From the NCBI GenBank assembly GCA_910586315.1, contig CAJUIP010000028.1, forward strand, positions 1 through 45,583: a stretch of 45,583 nt of DNA, given 5' to 3'. How positions within the stretch are numbered: position 1 is the first letter of the stretch; each line of letters starts with the position of its first letter. The notes below the pieces were generated by a model. It did not search any database. It was not told the origin of the DNA and saw nothing but the letters and a program-made list of their open reading frames with translations. The stretch comes from an uncultured Lachnospiraceae bacterium (GTDB lineage Bacteria; Bacillota; Clostridia; Lachnospirales; Lachnospiraceae). Shown here piece after piece: positions 17,894-26,216 of this stretch. Position numbers and translations under genes: made by a program.

Positions 17894-19183
17894 TTAGTCG
17901 ACCAGCTTTGCCTCTGCAACCAGGAAATCAACTGCCTCCTGAACAGCCAGATCTTCCTTCATCATCTTTAACTGCTCTTCGCCGAACATGTTCTTAATCT
18001 GGTCTTTCTCCATCTTGTAGGTCTCTGCCATCCGGCCAAACTGAGCTTCAACGGCCTCCTCGCTGGCAGTAATATTTTCAGCTTTTACAACTGCCTCCAG
18101 GACCAGTCTGGTACGGATTCTCTTAAGCGCCTGCGGCTTCATCTGCTCACCGATCTTATCGGCAGTCATTCCTGTTATTTCCACGTACTTCTTAAAGGAG
18201 ATACCCTGGCTTTCCAGTCTGCGGGCATAATCGTTGAGCATTCCGTTTACTTCCTCGTCAACCATCTGATCCGGAATTTCCATGGCGGCATTCTCTACCA
18301 CCTTCTCCACCACGCGGTTTTCGTTCTCCGTGGCAGCGGCTTTCTGCTTCTCCTTTAAGAGCTTTTCCTGAATGTCCTTCCTGTACTCTTCCAGTGTATC
18401 GAAATCGGATACCTCGCTTGCAAATTCATCGTCTGCCTCCGGAAGCTCTCTTTTCTGAATTTCCTTTACTTTTACCTTAAACAGAGCCGGCTTATTTTTT
18501 AACTCTTCTACATGATATTCCGCCGGGAACGTTACGTTCACTTCACACTCGTCTCCGGTATTCTTTCCAATCAGCTGATCCTCAAAGGTGTCAATAAACG
18601 TATGGGAACCGATAGTGAGCGGATAATCATCGCCCTTGCCGCCGTCAAATCTCTTTCCTTCCACGTAACCGTCAAAATCAATCGTCACCACGTCGCCATT
18701 TTCGATTGCCCTGTCCTCAACGGTAATCAGACGGGAATTTCTGTTTCTTACGCTGTTGATTTCGGCCTCAACATCCTCCTCGGTCACATCGGCCTTTGCT
18801 TTCTGAACCTCGATCCCTTTATACTCGCCAAGAGTAACTTCCGGCTTAACGGCCACAACCGCTGTGTAGATAAAGTTACTGCCCTCCTCGATCTGCTCTA
18901 CGTCTACGATCGGACGGGAAACGATTTCCAGGCCGCTTTCCTTCTCCGCGTCCGGGTAGCTCTCGTCAATCACTTCGTTGGCGGCATCCTCAAAGAATAC
19001 GCCCGCACCATACATTTTCTTAATCATCTCAAAAGGCGCTTTGCCTTTTCTGAAGCCCGGGATGTTGAATCTGCCCTTATTCTTCTGATAAGCGTTTTTC
19101 ACAGCGGCGTCAAACTTCTCTGCCGGCACTTCAATCGTAAGCTTCGCCGTATTCTTCTCTAACTTTTCTACCTGTAAACTCAT
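17894..19183 (-). CDS. tig: Trigger factor, ribosome-associated chaperone
   Basis: A 429-residue protein that binds near the ribosome exit tunnel and helps nascent chains fold. The N-terminal ribosome-binding signature is present as GFRKGKAPFEMIKKMYG (about residues 44-60). The central FKBP-like prolyl isomerase domain spans about 150-240 (GDVVTIDFDGYVEGKRFDGG). The C-terminal helical chaperone arms follow. The start has AAGGAGG. It is the first gene of the tig-clpP-clpX-lon-engB cluster, behind its own extended -10 promoter. Confidence 0.97.
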   Translation of the reverse strand: MSLQVEKLEKNTAKLTIEVPAEKFDAAVKNAYQKNKGRFNIPGFRKGKAPFEMIKKMYGAGVFFEDAANEVIDESYPDAEKESGLEIVSRPIVDVEQIEEGSNFIYTAVVAVKPEVTLGEYKGIEVQKAKADVTEEDVEAEINSVRNRNSRLITVEDRAIENGDVVTIDFDGYVEGKRFDGGKGDDYPLTIGSHTFIDTFEDQLIGKNTGDECEVNVTFPAEYHVEELKNKPALFKVKVKEIQKRELPEADDEFASEVSDFDTLEEYRKDIQEKLLKEKQKAAATENENRVVEKVVENAAMEIPDQMVDEEVNGMLNDYARRLESQGISFKKYVEITGMTADKIGEQMKPQALKRIRTRLVLEAVVKAENITASEEAVEAQFGRMAETYKMEKDQIKNMFGEEQLKMMKEDLAVQEAVDFLVAEAKLVD

Positions 19184-19283
19184 TTTCTGGGTTCCTCCTT
19201 AAATATATCTGTACCGGACATGCCTTTCACATCCGTGCTATCTCGTAACTTCCACTGCTCCGGGCGTTACACTTCAATTTAGC

Positions 19284-19318
19284 ATTATAACATACTGTTT
19301 TTAGAAATACCAGTACTT
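19284..19318 (-). promoter_or_regulatory. Promoter of tig
   Basis: On the minus strand TGTTATAAT is an extended -10 with a perfect TATAAT (19284-19289). The matching -35 position is poor (TGGTAT at 17 bp), as is common for extended -10 promoters. It lies about 100 bp before the tig start. Confidence 0.6.
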
Positions 19319-19441
19319 TTTCATAAAAATGAAGCGGACCCAAAATCGGCAAAAACCATTCCGGCAGCCCCCCAAACAACATTGCCCCATGACGAATCAA
19401 CGTGGTGATCCGCCATGGGGTGGGTGATAACAGGATCGGCG

Positions 19442-20014
19442 TCAATGGTTCTTCAGGTACCCGGACAGCCGCCGCCATTGGTACAGCCTGTATATAAGAA
19501 AGAACGGCCCGGAAACCAGCGCAATCAAAGTCTGGATGATAAATATGCCCACGTCATCCATCCGCTGGTTGTTCGAGCGTATCACCTGACTGTATACAAG
19601 GGGGTCTCCCCCGGAAAGCTGCCGTTCCGCATCATGGCGGTATGTCTTATATCCGAACTCCACATAAGAGCTGAAGGGAAGGCAGAAGACATACAAAAGC
19701 AGGAAACCTCCGTGCAGCAGGGACGGATGCAGGAGCAACTCAAATTTCTCCGGCTTAAGCCTTATCACCCAGGCCCAGAGCGGTATCATCACCTCGCCGT
19801 ACTCCCCTGCATACCAGTTCGAACACGCGTAATGCCGAGCGGCCAGAACAAGAATCACAAGCGCCGCGCCTCCGGCCAGAGATTTCCAAACCTGCTTCTT
19901 AAGTTTTTTAAACTCCGCCTCCACGCACCGGTCACAGAAGCCGAGTTTTAAGTTTTCTCCCTCCAACGGCTCCTGACACCTTTTGCATCTGGTACTCCTT
20001 TTAAAAATCTTCAT
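19442..20014 (-). CDS. Zinc-ribbon membrane protein of unknown function
   Basis: A 190-residue protein. Its N-terminus has two CxxC knuckles (C10/C13 and C27/C30), which should bind zinc in the cytoplasm. A basic linker and about three hydrophobic segments follow (near 47-58, 105-125 and 155-172), so it is an inner-membrane protein. A longer frame begins 14 residues upstream, but the ATG at 20014 has GGAGAGG before it. No family is recognised. The gene lies 57 nt downstream of the DJ-1/PfpI gene. Confidence 0.75.
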   Translation of the reverse strand: MKIFKRSTRCKRCQEPLEGENLKLGFCDRCVEAEFKKLKKQVWKSLAGGAALVILVLAARHYACSNWYAGEYGEVMIPLWAWVIRLKPEKFELLLHPSLLHGGFLLLYVFCLPFSSYVEFGYKTYRHDAERQLSGGDPLVYSQVIRSNNQRMDDVGIFIIQTLIALVSGPFFLIYRLYQWRRLSGYLKNH

Positions 20015-20071
20015 GTAACCCCTCTCCTCAGAAGCGCGCAAACGCAGTGATTTCAATATCTGCCAGAACGG

Positions 20072-20629
20072 TTACGCACAGACATCGTCATACTGAATTT
20101 TCTTCTTTAACTCCTTCGCGGCCTCCTCCGAAACAAGAAGTCTTACTAACTCCAGCCCCATGTCCAGAGAGCAGCCCATGCCGCGCCCGGTGGTAATCAG
20201 CCGATCCGTGACCACCCGATCTCCCTTACAGTCCGCCCCTTTCATCTGCGGCTCATAGCCGGGAAAGCAGGTGGCGCGGTGCCCTTTTGTAAGCCCGAGC
20301 GCGCCCAGAACGCTGGGGGCCGCACAGATGGCCGCCAGGCGCTTCCCTCCGGCGGCATGGGAAAGCAGCATCTTTTCCAGCCCTTTATGTTCCCGAAGAT
20401 GATCCGTCCCGGGAAGTCCTCCCGGAAGGAACAAAACATCGGCATCGTCTGTAATCTCTTCAAATAACAAATCCGCCGTAATCCTAAACCCATGGGAGCC
20501 TGTAACCTCTTTCTTTCCCATTATGGACACCAGCTTCACCTCCACGCCTGCGCGAATCAACACATCACAGACTCCAAGGCACTCTACTTCTTCCATTCCA
20601 TCCGCCACAAATGCATACATCTTTGCCAT
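20072..20629 (-). CDS. DJ-1/PfpI family protein
   Basis: A 185-residue member of the class I glutamine amidotransferase-like fold. The conserved acid is in MEEVE near the N-terminus. The nucleophile elbow AAICAAPSVLG holds the reactive cysteine, and PGGLPGTDHL is also typical of the family. Relatives include DJ-1-like deglycases and thiol-dependent stress proteins; the exact activity cannot be told from sequence. The start MAKMYAFVADG has GGAGAG upstream. Confidence 0.92.
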   Translation of the reverse strand: MAKMYAFVADGMEEVECLGVCDVLIRAGVEVKLVSIMGKKEVTGSHGFRITADLLFEEITDDADVLFLPGGLPGTDHLREHKGLEKMLLSHAAGGKRLAAICAAPSVLGALGLTKGHRATCFPGYEPQMKGADCKGDRVVTDRLITTGRGMGCSLDMGLELVRLLVSEEAAKELKKKIQYDDVCA

Positions 20630-20660
20630 ATTTTTCTCTCCATTTTTTATTTTTGAAACA

Positions 20661-20681
20661 GAATCCTGTTTTGCAGGATTC
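20661..20681. repeat. Short perfect hairpin between the DJ-1 and DUF975 genes
   Basis: GAATCCTG and CAGGATTC form an 8-bp stem with a 5-nt loop. Neither strand has a proper T-run after it. A related string (TTGCAGGATTCTCC) recurs at about 26052-26065 in the CYTH-groEL gap, so it may be part of a dispersed repeat. Confidence 0.4.
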
Positions 20682-20737
20682 TCCGCCTGCAGCCTGAAAG
20701 AAAGCACAGCAGCTGTACTCTCACAGCCTCTCTAAAT

Positions 20738-21859
20738 CTATCTGTCATCCTCTTCCGTGTAAGGATGAAAAACTCCGTTTAAATAATATCCTCTGCCCGG
20801 GCCTCCTTCCGAACGGCTCACTTCGCCCTCCCGCTCTTCTTTCACCGGATCCTCCTGACCGGAGCTGTAATTCTCTCCTGCCCCATTCTGTCCAAAGCCC
20901 TGGGGTTCCGTTCCGTCTGCACGATATCCGGCTCCCTGGCCGTAACTTCCGTTCTGATATCCGCCCTGGTACTCGTTCTGGTATCCGCCCTGGTAACTGT
21001 TCTGCCAGGTTCCGTCATAGCTTCCGGCGGGAACCACATCCGGGTATCCAAAGCCGTTTAAACTGCCGCTAAAGGGCTGCCTTAACACGGCATACAGCTC
21101 CGCAAACGTGGCATCATAATAAGGCAGCACGAAAAATGTTCCCACAAAACAGAGACAGGCGCCCAGAAGAAGCCAGCCAAAAAAGGAAAGCTCCAAAATA
21201 AAGGTATCAAATTTATGCCCCTCCATCATGCTCTTGGAAAGCCTCATGGCCTCCATGGGCTTCATATCGGGATTCTCCGCCAGAATAAAAGGAACCATGT
21301 AGTAACAATAGCTCAGATAAATTCCCGGAATCACACAGAGAATCGTACCGAGTCCGATGAACAGCCCCCTTAAAAACATAGTCCACACAATATTCAGATA
21401 ACTGTGAGTAAACCCCCAAAGGATTTTACCAATCCCGGCGGACTGTCCCATCAGCCTGCTTTCCATGTAAAACCGGCTCCGTCCCACTTCGATGGCCGGA
21501 GCCACAAAAATACCAACTACCAGTGCAAGAATGATGAGAACAATCATCGCGCCTGCCAGGAGTCCCCAGAACAGCCGTCCCACATGAAGAGTGGAACTGA
21601 CAGATACGTTTTCCAGAAGCCCGGAAGAAACTCCCAAGGAATTCGGAAAATTTTCTGTCAGATTCCCGGACGGGATATCAAACACATAGCCGCTGTTACC
21701 TGCCGCCCCTGAATTTCCGGTATTATAGCTGACGCCGCCTCCGTTTCCGCCGCCCAAACCGCTGACCAGAGATGCGATCAGACTCACCACAAATGCCGCC
21801 CAGTAATATTTTTGCAGGCATGCCTTTGCCCTGTCTTTCAGCTCAGCCCTTGTCCACAT
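20738..21859 (-). CDS. DUF975 family integral membrane protein
   Basis: A 373-residue polytopic membrane protein. The N-terminus MWTRAELKDRAKACLQKYYW and the first membrane helix are typical of DUF975. An external Gly/Ser/Asn-rich loop (about 37-85) follows, then several membrane helices up to about residue 250. The C-terminal 110 residues are a hydrophilic tail with tandem YQGGYQNEYQGGYQNGSYGQ-type repeats, low-complexity and probably disordered. The start has GAGGAGG. Function of the family is unknown to me. A TTGCTG/TATAAT promoter lies upstream. Confidence 0.87.
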   Translation of the reverse strand: MWTRAELKDRAKACLQKYYWAAFVVSLIASLVSGLGGGNGGGVSYNTGNSGAAGNSGYVFDIPSGNLTENFPNSLGVSSGLLENVSVSSTLHVGRLFWGLLAGAMIVLIILALVVGIFVAPAIEVGRSRFYMESRLMGQSAGIGKILWGFTHSYLNIVWTMFLRGLFIGLGTILCVIPGIYLSYCYYMVPFILAENPDMKPMEAMRLSKSMMEGHKFDTFILELSFFGWLLLGACLCFVGTFFVLPYYDATFAELYAVLRQPFSGSLNGFGYPDVVPAGSYDGTWQNSYQGGYQNEYQGGYQNGSYGQGAGYRADGTEPQGFGQNGAGENYSSGQEDPVKEEREGEVSRSEGGPGRGYYLNGVFHPYTEEDDR

Positions 21860-21927
21860 ACATATTTCCTCCTCGTTTTCAAAAATGCTTTCTCCTTCTT
21901 ATTCTACCACATTTTTCAAAACAAAAC

Positions 21928-21956
21928 ATTATAATTTTCTTATAACATATCAGCAA
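21928..21956 (-). promoter_or_regulatory. Promoter of the DUF975 gene
   Basis: On the minus strand TTGCTG (21951-21956), a 17-bp spacer and a perfect TATAAT (21928-21933). The -35 lies at the edge of a putative repeat copy. Confidence 0.6.
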
Positions 21957-21991
21957 CTGTAACAGTTCAGCCTTGCATCTTCTTGGCCGCG
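21951..21991. repeat. Possible third, degenerate copy of the dispersed repeat
   Basis: The string GTAAC...ATCTTCTTGGCCGCG resembles GTAAC...ATCTTCTTGCCCGCG at 4243-4276. Only this arm is present; the hairpin partner is lost. The rest of the 202-nt gap shows no gene. Confidence 0.35.
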
Positions 21992-22061
21992 AATCATGTA
22001 TAATCATCTGTACCCTGCGGAGCATTTTAAACCCGGCAGCGGCTCTTTTACCGCCATCCTG

Positions 22062-23231
22062 CTACACAGTTTCCACATGGCTTCTCTTAAAGGTCTCAGG
22101 CGCGATTTCATTTCCAATCCCCGGAAGCTCCGGAACCGTAAAAGCGCCATTTACCGGCTGGTAATCCCGGGTGGTCAGACCCACCATCTGAGGCATCACC
22201 GTATTGACATTGTATTCATGAATCACAAAATTCGGAATTGCCGCTTCCAGGTGCAGAGAAGCCGCCGTCACAAGAGGACTTCCGCATACATGAATCTGCA
22301 CCCCTGTCTCATACAGATACGCCATATCGCAGATTTTCTTTACCTCCGTGATTCCGCCGCTGTTGCCAATATCCGGCTGAATCACCTGGATAGCCTCCTT
22401 GTCAAGGAACCTTTTAAACTGCCATCTGGAATAAATCCGTTCCCCGCTGGCCACGGGAAGCCCGGTTTCCCTGTGCACGAAACTCAATACATCCTCCTGG
22501 GGTGTAGCAGGCTCTTCAAAATAAAGGATACCGTATTTGGCTGCCATTTTCCCATACTGGGAAGCAGACTGGGCATCGGTATAGCAGTGATTTTCAAGGA
22601 TAATGTCCACGTTCTCCCCCACAGCCTCCCTGACAGCCGCAATCCTGGCCTCTGCCACTCTCATATATTCCTGGCTTAAAAATGCCGTCTGACTGGTTCC
22701 CGCGTAACGTCCTTCCTCCTCCCGGAAGGTAAGGAAATTGAACTTGACCGCGTCAAATCCTTTCTCCACAGCTATCCTGGCCTGCTCTGCGTAATCTTTT
22801 GGCGTCCTGGCAGGTTTTCTGTTCTCTCCCCAGCCGTTCTGGAGCTGGCTGGCATAGGCCCTTAAGTGTTCCCTGTGCCTGCCGCCAAGAAGCCGGTACA
22901 GGGGCAGATTGCAAACTTTGCCCTTAATATCCCACAGGGCCATGTCCAGAGCGCTGATCCCGCCAAATATGATAGGACCGCCATTTAAGGCAAAGAAACA
23001 TTTGCGGTATAATTTCTGCCAGATGACTTCATGGTCCAGAGGGTTCATCCCGACAATCAGTTCCGCCAGATCAATCAAAATGCTGTACGCGCTGCGGGAG
23101 ACACCCCCATAGCTTAAGGCAATCTCTCCGTCCCCGTAAATCCCTTCATCTGTATAAATCCGACAGAAGGAAGGCCTCCATCCGTCCTCTACCGGGGCGC
23201 AAAACAGCAGGTCAATCTTTGTTATCTTCAT
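22062..23231 (-). CDS. Enolase-superfamily dehydratase (mandelate racemase/galactonate dehydratase-like)
   Basis: A 389-residue enzyme with an N-terminal capping domain and a C-terminal (beta/alpha)7-beta barrel. The Mg ligands appear in order: ILENH (E in place of the usual D, with the H of the dehydratase pair), YFEEP and ASGERI. A catalytic His lies in VQIHVCGSP and the final Glu in IHEYN. This spacing resembles galactonate-type acid-sugar dehydratases more than muconate enzymes; the substrate is unknown. It starts 82 nt after the PatB-type aminotransferase gene on the same strand, so the two may share an mRNA. Confidence 0.88.
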   Translation of the reverse strand: MKITKIDLLFCAPVEDGWRPSFCRIYTDEGIYGDGEIALSYGGVSRSAYSILIDLAELIVGMNPLDHEVIWQKLYRKCFFALNGGPIIFGGISALDMALWDIKGKVCNLPLYRLLGGRHREHLRAYASQLQNGWGENRKPARTPKDYAEQARIAVEKGFDAVKFNFLTFREEEGRYAGTSQTAFLSQEYMRVAEARIAAVREAVGENVDIILENHCYTDAQSASQYGKMAAKYGILYFEEPATPQEDVLSFVHRETGLPVASGERIYSRWQFKRFLDKEAIQVIQPDIGNSGGITEVKKICDMAYLYETGVQIHVCGSPLVTAASLHLEAAIPNFVIHEYNVNTVMPQMVGLTTRDYQPVNGAFTVPELPGIGNEIAPETFKRSHVETV

Positions 23232-23313
23232 CTTTTCTCCCCCATTTCGTTTTTTGAGCGCTCTTTTTCAAGCGCTGTTAAGTCTGGACGCGCAGGTCCT
23301 TCGGCGCTTCCCC

Positions 23314-24534
23314 TTACTTCTCACCCAGATATTTTTCCGTGTGCTTTGTATTGACCGCCTCACAGATCCGCTTTAATCCCTCTGCCAGAGTTGCCCTCGG
23401 GCAGGCCAGGTTTAGCCGGATAAAGCCGTCGGAATTCTGTACAAACATGTTTCCGCCTTCCAGAAGGACACCTGCTTTATAGGCAAAAAACAGCGGCAGA
23501 TTCTCATCCAGCTCAAAATAAGCACTTAAGTCAACCCAGGCCAGATACGTCGCCTCGGACGGCCGGTACTTTGCCTTTGGCAGATGCTCTTTTAAATACT
23601 CCCCTACAAAGCGGAAATTTTCATCCAAATAAGCCTGCAGTTCCTCCAGCCATGGTTCTCCCTTTTCGTAAGCCGCCTGAGCCGCCGCAATACTTAAGGG
23701 ATTGTCAAAATTATAATGGCGGTCGAGCCAGACCGCCCGCAGCCCTTCATCGCGGATGATAACATTGGAAATCATCATTCCCGCCAGGTTAAACGTCTTG
23801 CTGGGAGCCATACAGGTAATGAGCCGCTGATACTTTGGCATTACCTTGCCAAGAGGAATGTGCCGCTGATTTCTGCGTAACAGGTCACAGTGAATCTCGT
23901 CAGAAATGACCCACAGATGATTCTCCTCAATAATCCCGGCCAGCTTTTCCAGTTCCTCCTTTGTCCACACCCGTCCGCTCGGATTGTGGGGATTACACAA
24001 GATAAGCAGAGTATTTTTCTCCTGCGCGGCCTTTGCTGCAAAATCTTCAAAGTCAATGGAATACCGTCCGTCCTCATACCGCAAATTCGAGCAGATATAA
24101 TCTCTTTTGTTAAATTCCGCAGCATACTTAAAATACGCATAGGAAGGTGTCAAAAACAGTACTTTTTCGTCCGGCTTACAGATATATTCCACCAGTTCAT
24201 ACAAGGCGGGGATAATCCCGTTGGACATGACCAGCTCTTTTCTTGGAAAGCTCCATCCGTACCGCCTTTCGCACCAGGCATGGAATGCATCGTAATAGCT
24301 CTTCTCAAATACTCTGGTATACCCGAAAATCCGCTTATCCAGGCGTTCCCTCATACCGTCAATCACCACGTCGGGTGTGGCAAACTCCATGTCAGCCACC
24401 CACATGCGGATAAACTCCTCATCCTTGTAAGGAAAGGTCATGGTTTCATCCGCATGGAAAATGTAGTCACGGAACCCGTCAGTATTCATAGCGTTTGTGT
24501 GCTGCCTGTCAATCACTTCGTCAAAATCATACAT
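23314..24534 (-). CDS. PatB/MalY-type PLP aminotransferase or cystathionine beta-lyase
   Basis: A 406-residue fold-type I pyridoxal phosphate enzyme. The early WVADMEF block, the CNPHNPSGRVW loop, VISDEIHCDL (Asp for the pyridine nitrogen) and MAPSKTFNLAG (Schiff-base Lys) are all present and match the MalY/PatB group. These enzymes cleave C-S bonds of cystathionine-like substrates or transaminate. The start was moved to MYDFDEVIDRQ, which has GAGG upstream; the longer frame adds 26 residues outside the family length. It is divergent from an XRE regulator that may control it. Confidence 0.92.
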   Translation of the reverse strand: MYDFDEVIDRQHTNAMNTDGFRDYIFHADETMTFPYKDEEFIRMWVADMEFATPDVVIDGMRERLDKRIFGYTRVFEKSYYDAFHAWCERRYGWSFPRKELVMSNGIIPALYELVEYICKPDEKVLFLTPSYAYFKYAAEFNKRDYICSNLRYEDGRYSIDFEDFAAKAAQEKNTLLILCNPHNPSGRVWTKEELEKLAGIIEENHLWVISDEIHCDLLRRNQRHIPLGKVMPKYQRLITCMAPSKTFNLAGMMISNVIIRDEGLRAVWLDRHYNFDNPLSIAAAQAAYEKGEPWLEELQAYLDENFRFVGEYLKEHLPKAKYRPSEATYLAWVDLSAYFELDENLPLFFAYKAGVLLEGGNMFVQNSDGFIRLNLACPRATLAEGLKRICEAVNTKHTEKYLGEK

Positions 24535-24770
24535 TTTTCTGCCTCTTTTCCTCTCTTTTTGGAGATTTTTCTTTGATAAGCAGATTGTATCAAAAGAAAA
24601 ACGTAAAATCAAAAGTACGGATTTCCACTGACAATAGAAAAATTTTCACTTTTTTTCGTAATCTATAGTATTTCCTTGTGATATATGCTAAGATACAGAA
24701 GAAATTGAAAACAACGGCAAAAATCGCAGCTTTGTTGATTTATGTGGACTTTTTACAGGAGGAGGCAGGT

Positions 24771-25484
24771 ATGGCTAATGAAATCAGCGTCCTGGTAGGC
24801 AGGCAGATACGGGCTTGCCGCAAGCAAAACAAGATGACTCTGGAAGAGATGTCCCGGATCATCGGAAAAAGTAAATCCACTATCTCCAAATATGAAAAGG
24901 GTGAAATCCCTGTGGATGTTGAGACTCTCTACCTGATTGCCAAATCCCTCCAAATACACATCGAATACTTTTTTTACTCCCTTCCCGCCATTGCGGCCCG
25001 GCCCCAGCCTTCCAACGCCTGCCCTTCCTTCTTTACGGGGCTGTCAAAATTTTACTCCTACCTCTTTGACGGAAGGAACAATCAGCTGATCCGCTGCGTG
25101 TTTGACATCCTCCCGGAATCGAATGCCTCTGGATATAAGATCATGATGTACATGAATTTTAACGATTACCACCATTACCAGATTTGCGAAAATACGTACT
25201 GGGGGTACATTGAACACTATGATGCCCTGACTAACATCCAGCTGACCAACCAGGACAGCCCCATGGAAAAAGCCAGCGTCCAGATTCTGGCCTCCTATTT
25301 AAGCGCGGATACCAAGTGGGGGCTGTGGAACGGCTTTTCCACCCGGCCCATGATGCCCGTTGCTGCGAAAATGCTCTTCTCAAGAGACCGGCTCCAGGAG
25401 GATGCTGCTCTTTTAAAAAAGTTAAAGGTATCCAAGGAGGATATCCGGCTTCTAAAGCTTTATAATATGCTCTCCGTATTATGA
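24771..25484 (+). CDS. XRE-family transcriptional regulator
   Basis: A 237-residue protein. Residues about 5-65 form a Cro/C1-type helix-turn-helix (GRQIRACRKQNKMTLEEMSRI, then KSKSTISKYEKGE). The remaining 170 residues are an uncharacterised domain, possibly for ligand sensing. The ATG at 24771 follows AGGAGGAGG. It is transcribed away from the PatB-type enzyme gene across a 236-bp gap, a common arrangement for a local regulator; that pairing is inferred. Confidence 0.9.
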   Translation: MANEISVLVGRQIRACRKQNKMTLEEMSRIIGKSKSTISKYEKGEIPVDVETLYLIAKSLQIHIEYFFYSLPAIAARPQPSNACPSFFTGLSKFYSYLFDGRNNQLIRCVFDILPESNASGYKIMMYMNFNDYHHYQICENTYWGYIEHYDALTNIQLTNQDSPMEKASVQILASYLSADTKWGLWNGFSTRPMMPVAAKMLFSRDRLQEDAALLKKLKVSKEDIRLLKLYNMLSVL

Positions 25485-25565
25485 TGTCGAATCAATTTCG
25501 CTCGTACTTTATCCTCAGGGAGTTGATGTCGACAGACAATTTTTTCAAAAGGAGTTTCAAACCAT

Positions 25566-26015
25566 ATGGAAATTGAACGCAAATTTCTTGTAACGTCTCC
25601 GCCGGACGGATACGCTTCCTGCCCTTTCCATCAAATCGAACAGGCCTACCTCTGTACCGAACCTGTGATCCGCATCCGCCGTCAGGACGATTCCTTCTAT
25701 CTCACCTACAAATCCAGGGGCCTCTTATGCCGTGAGGAATACAATCTCCCGCTCACAAAAGAAGCTTACCATCATTTACTGAAAAAAGCCGACGGCAACA
25801 TTCTCACAAAAAAACGTTACCTGCTTCCCGTTTCCGAACATCCGGAACTTACCATTGAATTTGACGTATTCGAGGGAAAATTCTCCGGCCTTATGCTGGC
25901 CGAAGTGGAATTTAAATCAGAGGAAGAAGCAAAAGCCTTCACGCCTCCTGGCTGGTTTTCCAAAGATGTCACCTATTCTGGAGAATACCAGAACAGCCGT
26001 CTTTCCAGGCTGTAA
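25566..26015 (+). CDS. CYTH domain protein
   Basis: A 149-residue protein of the CYTH/triphosphate tunnel fold. The signature ExExK opens the protein (MEIERKF), followed by RIRRQ, LTYKSRG and the acidic strands IEFDVFEGKFSGLMLAEVEF that line the tunnel. Family members hydrolyse or cyclise triphosphates (tripolyphosphate, thiamine triphosphate, ATP); the specific substrate is not visible. It lies 81 nt after the XRE gene. AAAGGAG precedes the start. Confidence 0.92.
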   Translation: MEIERKFLVTSPPDGYASCPFHQIEQAYLCTEPVIRIRRQDDSFYLTYKSRGLLCREEYNLPLTKEAYHHLLKKADGNILTKKRYLLPVSEHPELTIEFDVFEGKFSGLMLAEVEFKSEEEAKAFTPPGWFSKDVTYSGEYQNSRLSRL

Positions 26016-26029
26016 GAATAATGTCCTGT

Positions 26030-26127
26030 TATTTTAAAAAGAGTTCTGCTTTGCAGGATTCTCCCCTCCGCTGGGCCGCGGCAGTGGCATCCTCCCCTCC
26101 GCCGCGCGGTACGAAGCACGAAGTACT
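26030..26127. repeat. GC-rich short repeats in the CYTH-groEL gap
   Basis: The string CTCCCCTCCGC occurs twice (near 26061 and 26093), each time followed by a CCGCG-containing stretch. The segment opens with TTGCAGGATTCTCC, shared with 20672-20685. A small inverted repeat GTACGAAG...GAAGTAC-like lies near 26109-26126. No gene is seen in this gap. Confidence 0.4.
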
Positions 26128-26145
26128 TTTTGTTTTGTGGGAAAG

Positions 26146-26181
26146 AAAAAGCCACCGACGGCACGTTCTGCCATCGGTGGT
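26146..26181 (-). terminator. Terminator of groEL, possibly bidirectional
   Basis: On the minus strand CCACCGATGG pairs with CCGTCGGTGG (one mismatch) around a loop of about 9 nt and is followed by CTTTTT. On the plus strand the same stem is followed by TCTCTTTTCTTT, so it may also stop CYTH transcripts. Confidence 0.85.
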
Positions 26182-26216
26182 CTCTTTTCTTTCACGGATT
26201 CCGTTCAAAACCGGAA

